A stretch of 25,927 nt of DNA from positions 1-25,927 of the IMG/VR virus record IMGVR_UViG_3300044627_000097. One strand, given 5' to 3'. The notes under the pieces were generated by a model. The model did no database searches and was not told where the DNA came from. It worked only from the letters and a program-made list of their open reading frames with translations. The DNA is from a virus. The position numbers were made by a program, and so were the translations under genes. Shown here piece after piece: positions 1 through 7,484 of this stretch. The first letter of the stretch is position 1. Every line of letters starts with the position of its first letter.

Positions 1-107
1 ATACCCATTGACGCATCACGCAATGGCAATGCGCTTAATTCTTTAATGACTTGATCGCAAGTGTCAGAATCAACTTTCCCCAAATACCAAATTGGCAAAT
101 GACTCAT
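1..107 (-). CDS. Possible 2OG-Fe(II) oxygenase, N-terminus only
   Basis: This gene is cut by the left window edge; only its first 35 codons are visible. It starts with ATG at 107, overlapping the stop of the upstream gene as ATGA, so it belongs to the fibre operon. The visible protein contains LPIWYLGKVD, a CDQVIKEL helix and ALPLRDASMG. Those elements recall the start of the phage 2-oxoglutarate/Fe(II) dioxygenase (prolyl-4-hydroxylase-like) family, in which a W-Y segment, a Cys-containing helix and a D-A-x-M-G turn precede the conserved RNT strand. The iron-binding HxD...H residues would lie outside the window, so the assignment rests on memory of the family's N-terminus and is tentative. 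If correct, the enzyme would hydroxylate a protein or small-molecule substrate; the neighbouring collagen-like fibre is an obvious candidate. Confidence 0.5.
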   Translation of the reverse strand, partial: MSHLPIWYLGKVDSDTCDQVIKELSALPLRDASMG

Positions 108-454
108 GGTGCAACAGGCTCCGGTGTTGGGTTCCAGGGCAGCGGCTGTTCGATCACCGGATCAATTTTGTCTGCAATTTGTTTTGCAATAAGACCATTA
201 ACGTGTTCCTCATATGAACCCGTCACCATTGGCTCGATCCAACCCAAAACAATTTGCTCGGTCAATTGATCGAATGGAATAAAACCGGGTTGATTTGGGG
301 TCGGCGCAAATGGGGTCGCTCCTGTAAACGTGCCGGTATTGCCGTTTGCATCAGTGCCGGTTTTTGTCCAATACGTTTGCACAACATAATTGGTTTCACT
401 GCCGACATTTGTGACTTTCATGCCGGTGACAGCCCAGGTATATGTGATGGTCAT
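104..454 (-). CDS. Small tail-module protein of unknown function
   Basis: A 116-residue protein starting with ATG at 454, overlapping the fibre gene stop as ATGA. It opens with a beta-rich segment ([14 protein letters not shown], then a strand containing [13 protein letters not shown]), followed by a Gly/Thr/Pro-rich middle (GTFTGATPF) and a helical segment ([15 protein letters not shown]). It ends in a proline-rich tail ([13 protein letters not shown]). There is no signal peptide, membrane segment or catalytic motif. Similar small proteins with a TYTW...VVQTYW start sit beside fibre genes in many aquatic phages, but I know no assigned function. Position suggests a fibre accessory or assembly role; this is inference only. 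Confidence 0.65.
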   Translation of the reverse strand: MTITYTWAVTGMKVTNVGSETNYVVQTYWTKTGTDANGNTGTFTGATPFAPTPNQPGFIPFDQLTEQIVLGWIEPMVTGSYEEHVNGLIAKQIADKIDPVIEQPLPWNPTPEPVAP

Positions 455-3400
455 TTTTGATCCCCAATTAATTTTTCTACAAGGGCTTCAAGCCTTGCAA
501 TTTTCTCATCTTGATGAATAACTTTTTCTGCCAATTTGACAGCCGCCACAAGCGCCGCATTGCCGTAAGCCACCGATAACATTCCATTGTCATCTGCCGC
601 CACAGCTTCTTTTAGAACCTGCTGTAATGATTGCGCCCCAACGCCGACCTGCCTCGCGCCTGAATCCGTTCTAGTGTAGGTTCCCGCTTTTACCAGCGCA
701 AGCGATTTGATGAAGTCATCTTCAACATTGGCCCAATCCGTTTTTAATCGTTCATCAGAGTTTGCTTGCACCGTTCCGGGAACAACTAAATCACCCGTGC
801 TTGCATTGAATGAAAACGCTGTTGCAGTTGTGCGAACATATGGCGTTGCGTTTACGCCGCCAGCAGTTACAAACACTGGGTAATACGTTGCCGAAACCGT
901 CGTATTGGTGCAATTAATTACGTTTGACGGGCCTGCTGGGCCAGTTGGGCCTGTCGGGCCGGTCGGGCCTGCTGGGCCGGTTGCACCGGTTGGCCCCGTT
1001 GGGCCTGTCGGCCCAGAAACGCCAGCAGCCCAAACGCCATCACCGCGCCAGAACGTCGATGATGACGCACTTGTTCCGCTGTTTAAGCGTGAAACTGGCA
1101 GATTGGCGCTCAGTGATCCCGCGCTGCCGGTGACGTTAATGCCCCAGGTGCCAGAAGCATCGCCACCCGTGCGGGTTGGGACGTTTAAAGATGCTCGGAA
1201 TCCGGTAGCGTTGTTCTTTCGAATGTAATCATCTGTTGATGAATAAAAAATAGTGTCGCCTGTCGCGCCAGATACCCCGTGCGACATGTTGAAATAACTT
1301 GCAAAACCATATCTGCGGAAATCATCGCCACTTGAATCTCGCAAAACAATTTGATTTCCGTTTGCCGCTACAGATGCCGTAGTCGTTGCGCTGTTAGCTT
1401 GGTTTGTAATTGTGGCGGCATTACCGTTGATGCTCCCGCTAATTGTGTTTGCAACAGTAAGGCCAACAATGCTGCTTGTGCTTGACGGATTTACAAAATA
1501 TGACGTATTGCTTGGGTTGTAAAACGAACTTGCATAAGCAGCATTATTATTGTTTGTGCTGCTTGTTGGCGGGTAAACAGTATGCGTCGCCTGTATACTG
1601 TTGTAAGACGAAGCGTTAAACGTAATTGCCCAGCCGTTATCCCAACGATCATATTCATAATTGGTGTAACCAACCTGAACCTCAGTGATAAACACCTGCG
1701 GATATGACCACGACGAACCCAATTCACCAATGTATACATACATGGTGCTTCCGTCGCTGGTAAATCTTACATTTAGGGCAGACCGATTTTGCGTCCCCAT
1801 GTAAGCGAACGTGTTGTACCAGTAATTTCCGGATGTATGGCCGCCACAATAAATGTCGAACGACAACCCGTCGTAAGTGTACACACGGACAGTAAACCGG
1901 ATCATCGGATATACCGACTGCGGCAATGCAATTCTTATTGCTCCACTTACGGTTGATGCGCTTGTTACATAAGAGCCGCCACCCGGATTTATGTTTCGAA
2001 GTCCATTTGAGTTGTTGCTGACAGCTTCCTGCGTGACAATATTCACAAGACTTGATACGCCGTTCGGATCAACGTAATAGGCGGTGTTGTTGGAATCGTA
2101 AAAAATTGGCGCTCGAAATGAACTGGCAACCCAGTTATTACCGGACATGTCCAATTCCCAACGATTAGCAGCAGCAGACCAGCCGCCAACCCGCATCACG
2201 TTGTCAGAATCAAGCCCAAAATTAACAGCGTATTGATTGGCTCGATGAAAGGCCATAATGGCCCCGCTGCCGTTGTCGGAATATGCTTGTAAAGGCGACC
2301 CAGAAGTTGGCGCGGTGTTTCCGTTGGATCGGAAATAGTTTGCCCCCGTCCATGTGTTTGTCGTGCCCAAAATGCTTGCGCCAGATGGCCCAGGCGGGCC
2401 AGCGGGGCCGGTGGGGCCGGTCGCTCCGGTTGGGCCTGTTGGGCCAGGGTTTCCCGTTGGGCCTGTTGCACCAGTTGGGCCTGCGGGGCCAGTTGGCCCA
2501 GGCGCTCCCGTTGGCCCCGTTCCACCCGTTGGGCCGGTCGGGCCGGTTGGAATAGTGAAATTAAATACCGCAGCAGATGATGTGCCGCTGTTGGTTACCG
2601 ATGCAGCCGATCCTGCGGGGCCGGTTGTAGTTGGGCCAACCGCAATTGTTGCTGCGGCTCCTGCCGCCCCTGCGGGGCCGGTTGGGCCGGTCGGGCCGGT
2701 TGTTCCAGGCGGGCCAGCAGGGCCGGTAGGGCCAGGGCCACCTGTTGGCCCCGTCGGGCCTGTGGGGCCGGTCGCCCCAGTTGGGCCAATCGGAATGCCA
2801 AAGTTAAACGTAGCTGCCGACGATGTGCCGCTGTTTGTTACCGTTGCCGCGCTTCCTGCTGCAAGGTTTGTGGTTGTACCAACCGCAATGGTTGCCGCTG
2901 CACCTGTAGGGCCGGGACTACCTGTTGCGCCAGTTGGCCCTGTTGGCCCCGTTAAGCCAGTTGGCCCTGTTGGGCCTGCTGCACCTGTAGGGCCGTTAGG
3001 GATGCCGAAATTAAATACCGCCGCCGATGATGTGCCGCTGTTCGTGACCGTAGCAGGACTGCCAGCCGTCAGGGTGCTAGTAGTGCCAACCGCTATGGTT
3101 GCGGCTGTTCCGGTTGGGCCGGGTGCGCCAGTTGGGCCGGGCGATCCTGTGGCTCCTGTTGGCCCTGTGGGGCCGGTTGGGCCAGCAGGGCCGGGTGCGC
3201 CTGTTTCTCCAGCGGGGCCGGGTGATCCTGTTGGCCCCGGCGCTCCAGTGTTGCCTGTTGGGCCTGTTGGCCCGGTCGGGCCGGGACTACCTGTAGGGCC
3301 GGGCGCGCCTGTTGGGCCAAGCTGTGTATACATCACCTGCGTTGCCGTAAGGATGATGCTCGGCGTGACCGGATAATTGCCGCTTGCCGGTATTGTTTCT

Positions 3401-3984
3401 AGCGAAACGCTCGTGTTATTTGTTTGCCAGAAAATTTCGATGTAATCGTTTGCGGCAACATTCAAAACGTAATTGACCGTAAAAACTTCACTGCGAATAG
3501 AACCGCTTTGTTTGTCTTGAACGTCAAAATGCGAATTGCTGTCGGCTAAATTGCTGCCGTTTTTCTTCAGCCAAACTTGCGTTGACCCAACAGCATTGCT
3601 TGCATTTGTAAATTGAATTGAAAACGTGATGCTGTAAACGCCGACATATTGAAATGTCAATCGCGTACCAGAAACAATAGAAACGCCGCTGTTTGCCGCG
3701 TCAGCATTATTTAAAGCAACAGCGTATGCCGTATTTGCGGCTGCTGCTGTTTGGTCTGCTGTTGACCAAAACGAACCCCAGTACCCTAAAGCACCGCCTG
3801 CCCCGGTCGGGCCTGTCGGGCCGGTAGCCCCGATTTGGACAATGCTTTGACTGCCGCCAACATCTTTTTTTATGAACAGCTTGCCGTCAGTTGTGTTGAC
3901 CGCAAACTCGCCTAAATCAAGATCGGATGTTGTCGGCACTTTCCCGAGAACAGATGATCGCTTAACCTGAATTTTGTTTGGCAT
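451..3984 (-). CDS. Collagen-like tail fibre with S74 intramolecular chaperone
   Basis: An 1177-residue receptor-binding fibre. Residues 1-50 form a short virion-anchor domain (KIQVKRSS, then LGEFAVN and DGKLFIKK). Residues 64-220 resemble a C1q/TNF-like jelly-roll beta domain. Residues 223-535 hold Gly-X-Y collagen blocks, mostly GPT, interrupted by three copies of a 37-residue module. Residues 536-990 are a long beta-rich, Asn/Ser/Tyr-rich shaft or binding region with repeated F/Y-Y-x-x-x-N-T-x-Y-x-V-x-P units. Residues 991-1019 are a second collagen block. The C-terminus carries the endosialidase-type peptidase S74 chaperone with the SDERLK motif; Ser1076 and Lys1081 match the self-cleavage dyad of the family. 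It ends in a coiled coil. ATG at 3984 has AAGGGA seven bases upstream. The domains imply a homotrimer released from its chaperone after folding. The receptor is unknown. Confidence 0.88.
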   Translation of the reverse strand: MPNKIQVKRSSVLGKVPTTSDLDLGEFAVNTTDGKLFIKKDVGGSQSIVQIGATGPTGPTGAGGALGYWGSFWSTADQTAAAANTAYAVALNNADAANSGVSIVSGTRLTFQYVGVYSITFSIQFTNASNAVGSTQVWLKKNGSNLADSNSHFDVQDKQSGSIRSEVFTVNYVLNVAANDYIEIFWQTNNTSVSLETIPASGNYPVTPSIILTATQVMYTQLGPTGAPGPTGSPGPTGPTGPTGNTGAPGPTGSPGPAGETGAPGPAGPTGPTGPTGATGSPGPTGAPGPTGTAATIAVGTTSTLTAGSPATVTNSGTSSAAVFNFGIPNGPTGAAGPTGPTGLTGPTGPTGATGSPGPTGAAATIAVGTTTNLAAGSAATVTNSGTSSAATFNFGIPIGPTGATGPTGPTGPTGGPGPTGPAGPPGTTGPTGPTGPAGAAGAAATIAVGPTTTGPAGSAASVTNSGTSSAAVFNFTIPTGPTGPTGGTGPTGAPGPTGPAGPTGATGPTGNPGPTGPTGATGPTGPAGPPGPSGASILGTTNTWTGANYFRSNGNTAPTSGSPLQAYSDNGSGAIMAFHRANQYAVNFGLDSDNVMRVGGWSAAANRWELDMSGNNWVASSFRAPIFYDSNNTAYYVDPNGVSSLVNIVTQEAVSNNSNGLRNINPGGGSYVTSASTVSGAIRIALPQSVYPMIRFTVRVYTYDGLSFDIYCGGHTSGNYWYNTFAYMGTQNRSALNVRFTSDGSTMYVYIGELGSSWSYPQVFITEVQVGYTNYEYDRWDNGWAITFNASSYNSIQATHTVYPPTSSTNNNNAAYASSFYNPSNTSYFVNPSSTSSIVGLTVANTISGSINGNAATITNQANSATTTASVAANGNQIVLRDSSGDDFRRYGFASYFNMSHGVSGATGDTIFYSSTDDYIRKNNATGFRASLNVPTRTGGDASGTWGINVTGSAGSLSANLPVSRLNSGTSASSSTFWRGDGVWAAGVSGPTGPTGPTGATGPAGPTGPTGPTGPAGPSNVINCTNTTVSATYYPVFVTAGGVNATPYVRTTATAFSFNASTGDLVVPGTVQANSDERLKTDWANVEDDFIKSLALVKAGTYTRTDSGARQVGVGAQSLQQVLKEAVAADDNGMLSVAYGNAALVAAVKLAEKVIHQDEKIARLEALVEKLIGDQK
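454..759 (-). other. S74 chaperone domain, predicted self-cleaved
   Basis: This is the last 102 residues of the collagen-like fibre. They begin at Ser1076 in the sequence AN-SDERLK and contain the GVGAQSLQQ and [20 protein letters not shown] elements. They end in a coiled coil ([14 protein letters not shown]). In characterised S74 proteins, such as the phage K1F endosialidase, this domain trimerises, folds the fibre and is then cut off in front of the conserved serine. Cleavage here is predicted between Asn1075 and Ser1076 from family knowledge. Confidence 0.8.
928..1014 (-). repeat. C-terminal collagen-like GXY block
   Basis: This stretch encodes fibre residues 991-1019, an uninterrupted Gly-X-Y run dominated by GPT, just before the final 56-residue linker and the S74 domain. 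At DNA level it is a degenerate nine-base GGNCCNACN periodicity. It probably forms a short triple-helical stalk next to the chaperone. Confidence 0.8.
2380..3318 (-). repeat. Collagen-like GXY region with three interrupting modules
   Basis: This encodes fibre residues 223-535. Collagen blocks cover residues 223-292, 331-361, 400-443 and 481-535. Between them lie three copies of a 37-residue module at residues 294-330 (2995-3105), 363-399 (2788-2898) and 444-480 (2545-2655). Each module starts ATIAVG, has VTNSGTSSA in its centre and ends FNF(G/T)IP. The blocks share a nine-base DNA periodicity, so length variation by recombination or slippage is likely. Confidence 0.85.
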
Positions 3985-4023
3985 ATGCCTTTCCCTTCTT
4001 GGCTATTGAGCCGGGATGATGCG

Positions 4024-5223
4024 TCAGTATGTGCCGCCGTCCACGTTGATATCGTAAGTTGCCGCTGCGGTCAGTTGGCCTTGCGCGTTGACCGTAAACA
4101 CCACGGTTTGAGTGCCGTTTACGTTGCCATAGGTTGCCGCCGTAACCGCCGTGTTTGTGATGCTGAACTGATTGCCGGTCAGCGTCAGACCCGTGCCTGC
4201 GGTGTATGTGCCAGCCCCACTAAATTGCACGAACTCGATTGGGTCTGTGCCAATGACGTTAACCGGCTCTGTCTGAACCCAACCCGTGTTGTCCAGCACC
4301 GTGCCAGCAGAAACAAAAGTAAAGTCGCCACCAGCAATTTCCGCTGCGGTATCGAAATCGCTTGCGCGTGTCAGCACCGTTGCGCTTGTTCGCACATAGA
4401 TGCCGTTGTTGGCAAGGTTGGCTTCGTTCTTTACAAGAATGCGGAAACCATTGCTTAGCGTCACGCCGTCCAGCACGGTTAACGGGTTGCTCAAAGTCAA
4501 CGTAGCGCCAACGCCTGCCGTGCCGTTGTTGTAGGTGACTGTGCCGCCCGTGATGCTTGCCAGGGATGCGGTTGTACCGGCTTCGCACGATGCGTGAACA
4601 TGCAAGCCTTGTGCGATGCCGTCAACGTAGTTTTTTGTCGCCGCGTCCTGGGGATTGATCGGCTCAGGCAAGTTGCTCAGCGTGAAATTGTTCATGCTGA
4701 AATTTGCCGTTGGCGCAGCCAAGTCGGTCAGGCTTGCTTGACTTGCTGCCGTTGCCAAGCCTTTGGCGTTAACAGTAATCTTGGTGAATGCGCCAACGTT
4801 GGCGTTGACTGTTGCCAGCGTAAGCGCAATGTCTGCGTTTGCCGACCCGTTAAAACTTGTCGATCCCGTAGCGTCTGAACTCACGCTAATGGTGCGGGCT
4901 GTCGTCAGTTGATTGGCCTGCGTTGCCGTGCCTGATGTGGTCGCAGTCGTCGCGGTCGCCGCGTTGCCAGTAATGTCGGCCGCAATCGCGCTGCTGAACG
5001 TTTTCACGCCGCCAATCGTTTGATTGGTGCTTACGTCTACAAATGCGCCATTGCCAGCAATCGGGATGATTGACGTAGCCGACCCTCCACTACCGCCTGT
5101 GCCCGTGCCGTAGTACAGGATATTAGTTTGTTCGTTAAACGCCATCTCGGCGTTTGCAAGTGTAGCTGGTGCGCCTGCGCCACCACCGTTAGCCCGACGT
5201 TTGATGCGGATTGTGTTCGCCAT
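4024..5223 (-). CDS. Tail fibre / receptor-binding protein
   Basis: A 399-residue fibre-type protein. Its first 45 residues (NTIRIKRR, then LANAEMAFNEQTNILYYG) match in pattern the anchor domain at the start of the collagen-like fibre downstream, so both probably plug into the same virion site. Residues about 60-140 carry fibre repeats (TIGGVKTFSS, ITGNAATATTATT, GSANADIALTL). The middle contains INPQDAATKNYVDG, a common fibre-shaft element. The C-terminal half (TLSNGFRILVKNEAN, NNGIYVR, ADFDTAAEIAGGDFTFV) is a beta-rich region often seen in phage fibre proteins. ATG at 5223 follows AAGGGG by eight bases, and this Shine-Dalgarno sequence touches the stop of the upstream gene. There is no enzymatic motif. 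The receptor is unknown. Confidence 0.8.
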   Translation of the reverse strand: MANTIRIKRRANGGGAGAPATLANAEMAFNEQTNILYYGTGTGGSGGSATSIIPIAGNGAFVDVSTNQTIGGVKTFSSAIAADITGNAATATTATTSGTATQANQLTTARTISVSSDATGSTSFNGSANADIALTLATVNANVGAFTKITVNAKGLATAASQASLTDLAAPTANFSMNNFTLSNLPEPINPQDAATKNYVDGIAQGLHVHASCEAGTTASLASITGGTVTYNNGTAGVGATLTLSNPLTVLDGVTLSNGFRILVKNEANLANNGIYVRTSATVLTRASDFDTAAEIAGGDFTFVSAGTVLDNTGWVQTEPVNVIGTDPIEFVQFSGAGTYTAGTGLTLTGNQFSITNTAVTAATYGNVNGTQTVVFTVNAQGQLTAAATYDINVDGGTY

Positions 5224-5234
5224 AATTTACCCCT

Positions 5235-5480
5235 TTAAAAATTACCGCCGTCTGCGATTTCGGTTTGCGGCACGTTAACCCATTGATTGCTGACAAACAT
5301 TAGCGCATCGTAATTTGCTGCGCCTGTGATGCTGATTGGATACCCGCCAATTGAGTTTGGCCCAGGTGGGCCAGCGGGGCCAGCCACGCCACGATCAATT
5401 GTGATTGTTTGATCCGGTGTGGGCGTGACTTGGACGTTTAGGTTGTTACCATCAACCACGGTGACATTGAGATTTGCCAT
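5235..5480 (-). CDS. Small collagen-containing tail protein
   Basis: An 81-residue protein with a beta-rich start (ANLNVTVVDGNNLNVQVTP), a very short collagen stretch ([12 protein letters not shown], residues 31-42) and a C-terminus (GAANYDALMFVSNQWVNVPQ) that resembles the short strand-turn ends found in fibre-associated proteins. ATG at 5480 follows GAGG by seven bases, and that Shine-Dalgarno overlaps the TGA of the upstream gene. Because of its size and location between a beta-rich 165-residue protein and the first fibre, a connector or trimerisation adaptor is plausible, but its function is unknown. Confidence 0.7.
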   Translation of the reverse strand: MANLNVTVVDGNNLNVQVTPTPDQTITIDRGVAGPAGPPGPNSIGGYPISITGAANYDALMFVSNQWVNVPQTEIADGGNF

Positions 5481-5489
5481 CGTTTGACC

Positions 5490-5987
5490 TCAAACGCCCG
5501 CTGTAGTGTTTACAACACCATCCGACCTTACAAGGAACAACAAAAAGATGATCGAATCATCTTCAGGGACACCGACTGCTGACGGAAATCCAATCTTTAC
5601 GCGCCCAGAAAAGCACACGGGATTTTGTGCCGAAATGTCCAATTCGGGATCGCCTGCTATCACATCCCAAGACGTTTGATTGATAACAAGCGTAAACGAT
5701 CCAGCCACATCATTGCGATTGCTGATCGTCATGGGTACAGGCGATGGTGGCGGGCTGTAGTCTGAAATGTCAAACGTTAACCCGTTTCGGGTGTCTTGCA
5801 GATTAGAAATCTGCCGCCTGACGATTTGGGCGTTGATTGTTGCGCCCGTCAGGTTTACAGGGACATTGTTTGTGCCTGTAAAAACAAGATTCCAATACGT
5901 TTTCTGCTGATAGACCAACTCGCCAGCAATGATCGGGTTGTTGAATCCCGATACTTGTATCAGCGTGTTTTTTGAAAAGACAGCCAT
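5490..5987 (-). CDS. Beta-rich baseplate/tail-tip-like protein
   Basis: A 165-residue protein starting with ATG at 5987 behind GGGGAAGCA. The segment YQQKTYWNLVFTGTNNVPVN, followed by a LTGATINAQIVRR strand, resembles the N-terminal immunoglobulin-like domain of BppU-type baseplate and fibre-linker proteins. The rest alternates beta strands with polar loops (DISDYSPPPSPVP, GSFTLVINQTSWDVI) and ends in a hydrophobic strand (SIIFLLFLV). No catalytic residues are evident. It is the first gene after the candidate promoter at 6060-6088 and heads the fibre cassette. BppU-like is a structural resemblance judged by eye, so function is only inferred. Confidence 0.65.
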   Translation of the reverse strand: MAVFSKNTLIQVSGFNNPIIAGELVYQQKTYWNLVFTGTNNVPVNLTGATINAQIVRRQISNLQDTRNGLTFDISDYSPPPSPVPMTISNRNDVAGSFTLVINQTSWDVIAGDPELDISAQNPVCFSGRVKIGFPSAVGVPEDDSIIFLLFLVRSDGVVNTTAGV

Positions 5988-6016
5988 TGCTTCCCCAATT
6001 CTCGGGTGTTGACGCG

Positions 6017-6036
6017 CCGCTAAGCACTCTCAGCGG
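6017..6036 (-). other. Hairpin in leader of fibre cassette
   Basis: In the transcribed strand, CCGCTGAG-AGTG-CTTAGCGG forms an eight-base-pair stem with one G-U pair and a four-base loop. No U-tract follows, so it is not a classical intrinsic terminator. It lies between the candidate promoter and the ATG at 5987, where it could affect mRNA stability or translation. Confidence 0.45.
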
Positions 6037-6059
6037 AACGGATCGTGTCTTGTGTTGTG

Positions 6060-6088
6060 ATTATCACCGAATGCAAAAAACAAGTCTA
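6060..6088 (-). promoter_or_regulatory. Candidate sigma70-type promoter
   Basis: On the minus strand a TAGACT -35 element (6083-6088, 4/6 to TTGACA) is 17 bases from a GATAAT -10 element (6060-6065, 5/6 to TATAAT). The upstream gene's TAG stop forms part of the -35 box, and the spacer is T-rich. It sits in one of the few gaps near 100 bases (5988-6085), directly ahead of the distal fibre cassette. Prediction is by eye, with spacing and gap position as support. Confidence 0.45.
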
Positions 6089-6505
6089 TTTTTTTGCTGT
6101 CAATGCTCGCAATTCTTCTATGCTTTGGCATTGATCTGCCAATTCGGGCAAGTGTCTAAGCCTTTGTTTTTCTTCGATTATTGTTTCTGTGCTTGCATTT
6201 GTTTCTAATGCCCTTTGAAACGCAATATCTTGTTCGATCAACAACGGCGCCCGCTCAATTCTTAAACGGGCTTTTGTGATTTCTTTTGCTTTTGCTAAAT
6301 TGATCGTTACCACGCTGCCTATGTGTTGCCACGCTTCAAAAAAATCATTTGCATTTGCTGGCAAATTTGCAACATCAACAATAAACGATTCGCAGTCTTT
6401 TGGAATGTCTTTTTGTTGCACCTCTTCAATTGGCAATTCTCCTGTGGGAATACACATAGAAAATTGCCCGTCAGCGTCGGTAAAAACAATTACTTGATTG
6501 GACAT
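6086..6505 (-). CDS. Tail-fibre assembly-like small protein
   Basis: A 139-residue protein. The N-terminus (QVIVFTDADGQFSMCIPTGE, then LPIEEVQQKDIP) forms a small alpha/beta part. From residue about 70 it is helical (NLAKAKEITKARLRIERAP, then QDIAFQRALETN, EEKQRLRHLPEL and IEELRALTAKK). This two-part plan, with a C-terminal R-x-x-R/LL-x-x-x-D-x-x-F-x-R-A-L-E helix, is typical of small fibre-cassette proteins annotated as tail-fibre assembly or DUF4376-like. ATG at 6505 follows AGG by nine bases; the stop TAG overlaps the promoter candidate described at 6060-6088. An assembly chaperone for a fibre is the best guess, not proven. Confidence 0.6.
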   Translation of the reverse strand: MSNQVIVFTDADGQFSMCIPTGELPIEEVQQKDIPKDCESFIVDVANLPANANDFFEAWQHIGSVVTINLAKAKEITKARLRIERAPLLIEQDIAFQRALETNASTETIIEEKQRLRHLPELADQCQSIEELRALTAKK

Positions 6506-6510
6506 TTTAT

Positions 6511-6861
6511 TTACCTGAATACACTTACATTAACAAATGCTTGATCCACATAAAACGTGCTTACATAAACAGAAATATATGCTTGCGTTGTACTTACTGG
6601 CCCAGACCCCGTAAATCCAAACGATAAATCACTTTCACTGCTACTTGCTACAGTTGCATAATTTGAATCTGACATTGCAGTCGTAAAATTAATATAATAT
6701 CGACCTACCGCATTTTTTGTAATGCTTGAAACATTAAATGCCGATCTGATGGTTGCTGCCGTTCCATTAAAATTTGCGTATGCTCTTGCCGCTTGACGCC
6801 CACTTGATTGCGTAGAACTATCATTAAATAAAATATCAGTGTTTCTTAATGTGGTTGGCAT
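6511..6861 (-). CDS. Small fibre tip-domain protein
   Basis: A 116-residue protein. I chose ATG at 6861 because AAAGGA lies seven bases upstream; an upstream in-frame TTG at 6879 would overlap the preceding stop and has no comparable ribosome-binding site. The protein is essentially one domain: DILFNDSSTQ, then YANFNGTAATIRSAFNVSSI, then RYYINFTTAMSDSNYATVAS and a C-terminal strand pair. This FNG..-IR.-FNVSSI-..-Y-.-INFTTAM-.-NY pattern is a widespread domain at the ends of phage fibres. Here it is a free-standing gene rather than a fused C-terminus, so it may be an adhesin tip or a shuffled receptor-binding module. Confidence 0.7.
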   Translation of the reverse strand: MPTTLRNTDILFNDSSTQSSGRQAARAYANFNGTAATIRSAFNVSSITKNAVGRYYINFTTAMSDSNYATVASSSESDLSFGFTGSGPVSTTQAYISVYVSTFYVDQAFVNVSVFR

Positions 6862-6875
6862 TGTGTTTTCCTTTG

Positions 6876-7475
6876 TCAATAAAATTCATACCACTCGCCA
6901 ATACCCAACCCCCCAGCCGCAACAGTTTGCACTCGATATGTTGCGCCGGCAGGAACTGCCATAAATTGCTGAATCCTAATTGCCGAACTGCTGGCACCAA
7001 TTTGCGAAATTGTTATTCCGGAAACTTTAAAATCACTTGTGCCGCCATTGTTCAATACACCCGACACCGAAACAAAAATCATCTTGCCTTGATTGTTTGT
7101 GTAAGTTGTATCAATTGCCCTGCTTGCGGTTACGTTATTCCAAACAGCCGCATTAGTTGGGAAATATCCAGAATCATTTGTAAAGGCCGAAACTGTTGTT
7201 GGCCTCCCGGATACATTTGTCCAATTGACGCTACTTGCGGTTGATGCTGTTGTTGCTGTTGCCGCATTGCCGCTTATGGAAATTGACCACGTTCCTGTTG
7301 CTCCGCTTCCGCTGCGGGATGGCACATCTAAATTTGTCCTTGCACTTGTCGTGTTTGATGCTCCTGTGCCTCCGTTGCCAACCGGCACAGCATTTACCAA
7401 ACCATCTTGAGCATCAAGCTGCCCCGATGTGTTTAGATTGTTTGCAAGTTGTGAAAGGTTATATGCTTGGGTCAT
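6876..7475 (-). CDS. Tail fibre-like protein
   Basis: A 199-residue protein starting with ATG at 7475 behind AAGGA. Residues 1-60 contain NLNTSGQLDAQDGLV and GNGGTGASNTTSARTNLDVP, and residues 60-85 contain GTWSISISGNAATATTAS. These are repeat elements of phage fibre shafts, and they recur in the collagen-like fibre ([20 protein letters not shown]) and in the 399-residue fibre. The C-terminal half (WNNVTASRAIDTTYTNNQGK, MIFVSVSG, AVPAGATYRV) is a beta-sandwich-like domain commonly found at fibre ends. It is probably a receptor-binding or tip component. It lies just after the J-like tip protein gene, the usual place for fibres in siphoviruses. Confidence 0.75.
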   Translation of the reverse strand: MTQAYNLSQLANNLNTSGQLDAQDGLVNAVPVGNGGTGASNTTSARTNLDVPSRSGSGATGTWSISISGNAATATTASTASSVNWTNVSGRPTTVSAFTNDSGYFPTNAAVWNNVTASRAIDTTYTNNQGKMIFVSVSGVLNNGGTSDFKVSGITISQIGASSSAIRIQQFMAVPAGATYRVQTVAAGGLGIGEWYEFY

Positions 7476-7484
7476 GGGTTATCC

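Noticed and set aside
905-1228. Plus-strand open frame with GPVGPVGP repeats
   Set aside because: Same complementarity artefact over the C-terminal collagen block of the fibre gene.
2380-3318. Repeat array resembling a CRISPR or microsatellite
   Set aside because: The periodicity is nine bases in frame with Gly-X-Y codons and copies are degenerate at third positions, so this is protein-coding repetition, not CRISPR spacers and repeats.
2354-3376. Plus-strand open frame of 340 codons encoding a GPVGPVGP collagen-like sequence
   Set aside because: It lies antisense to the fibre collagen blocks. The GGN-CCN-ACN repeat reads as another Gly-Pro-X pattern on the reverse strand because GGN and CCN are complementary, so a long collagen-like shadow is expected. 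It has no ribosome-binding context and opposes all other genes.
3985-4023. Short GGCT/AGCC stem between the two fibre genes
   Set aside because: Only four base pairs in a 39-base gap; too weak to call a terminator or regulatory element.
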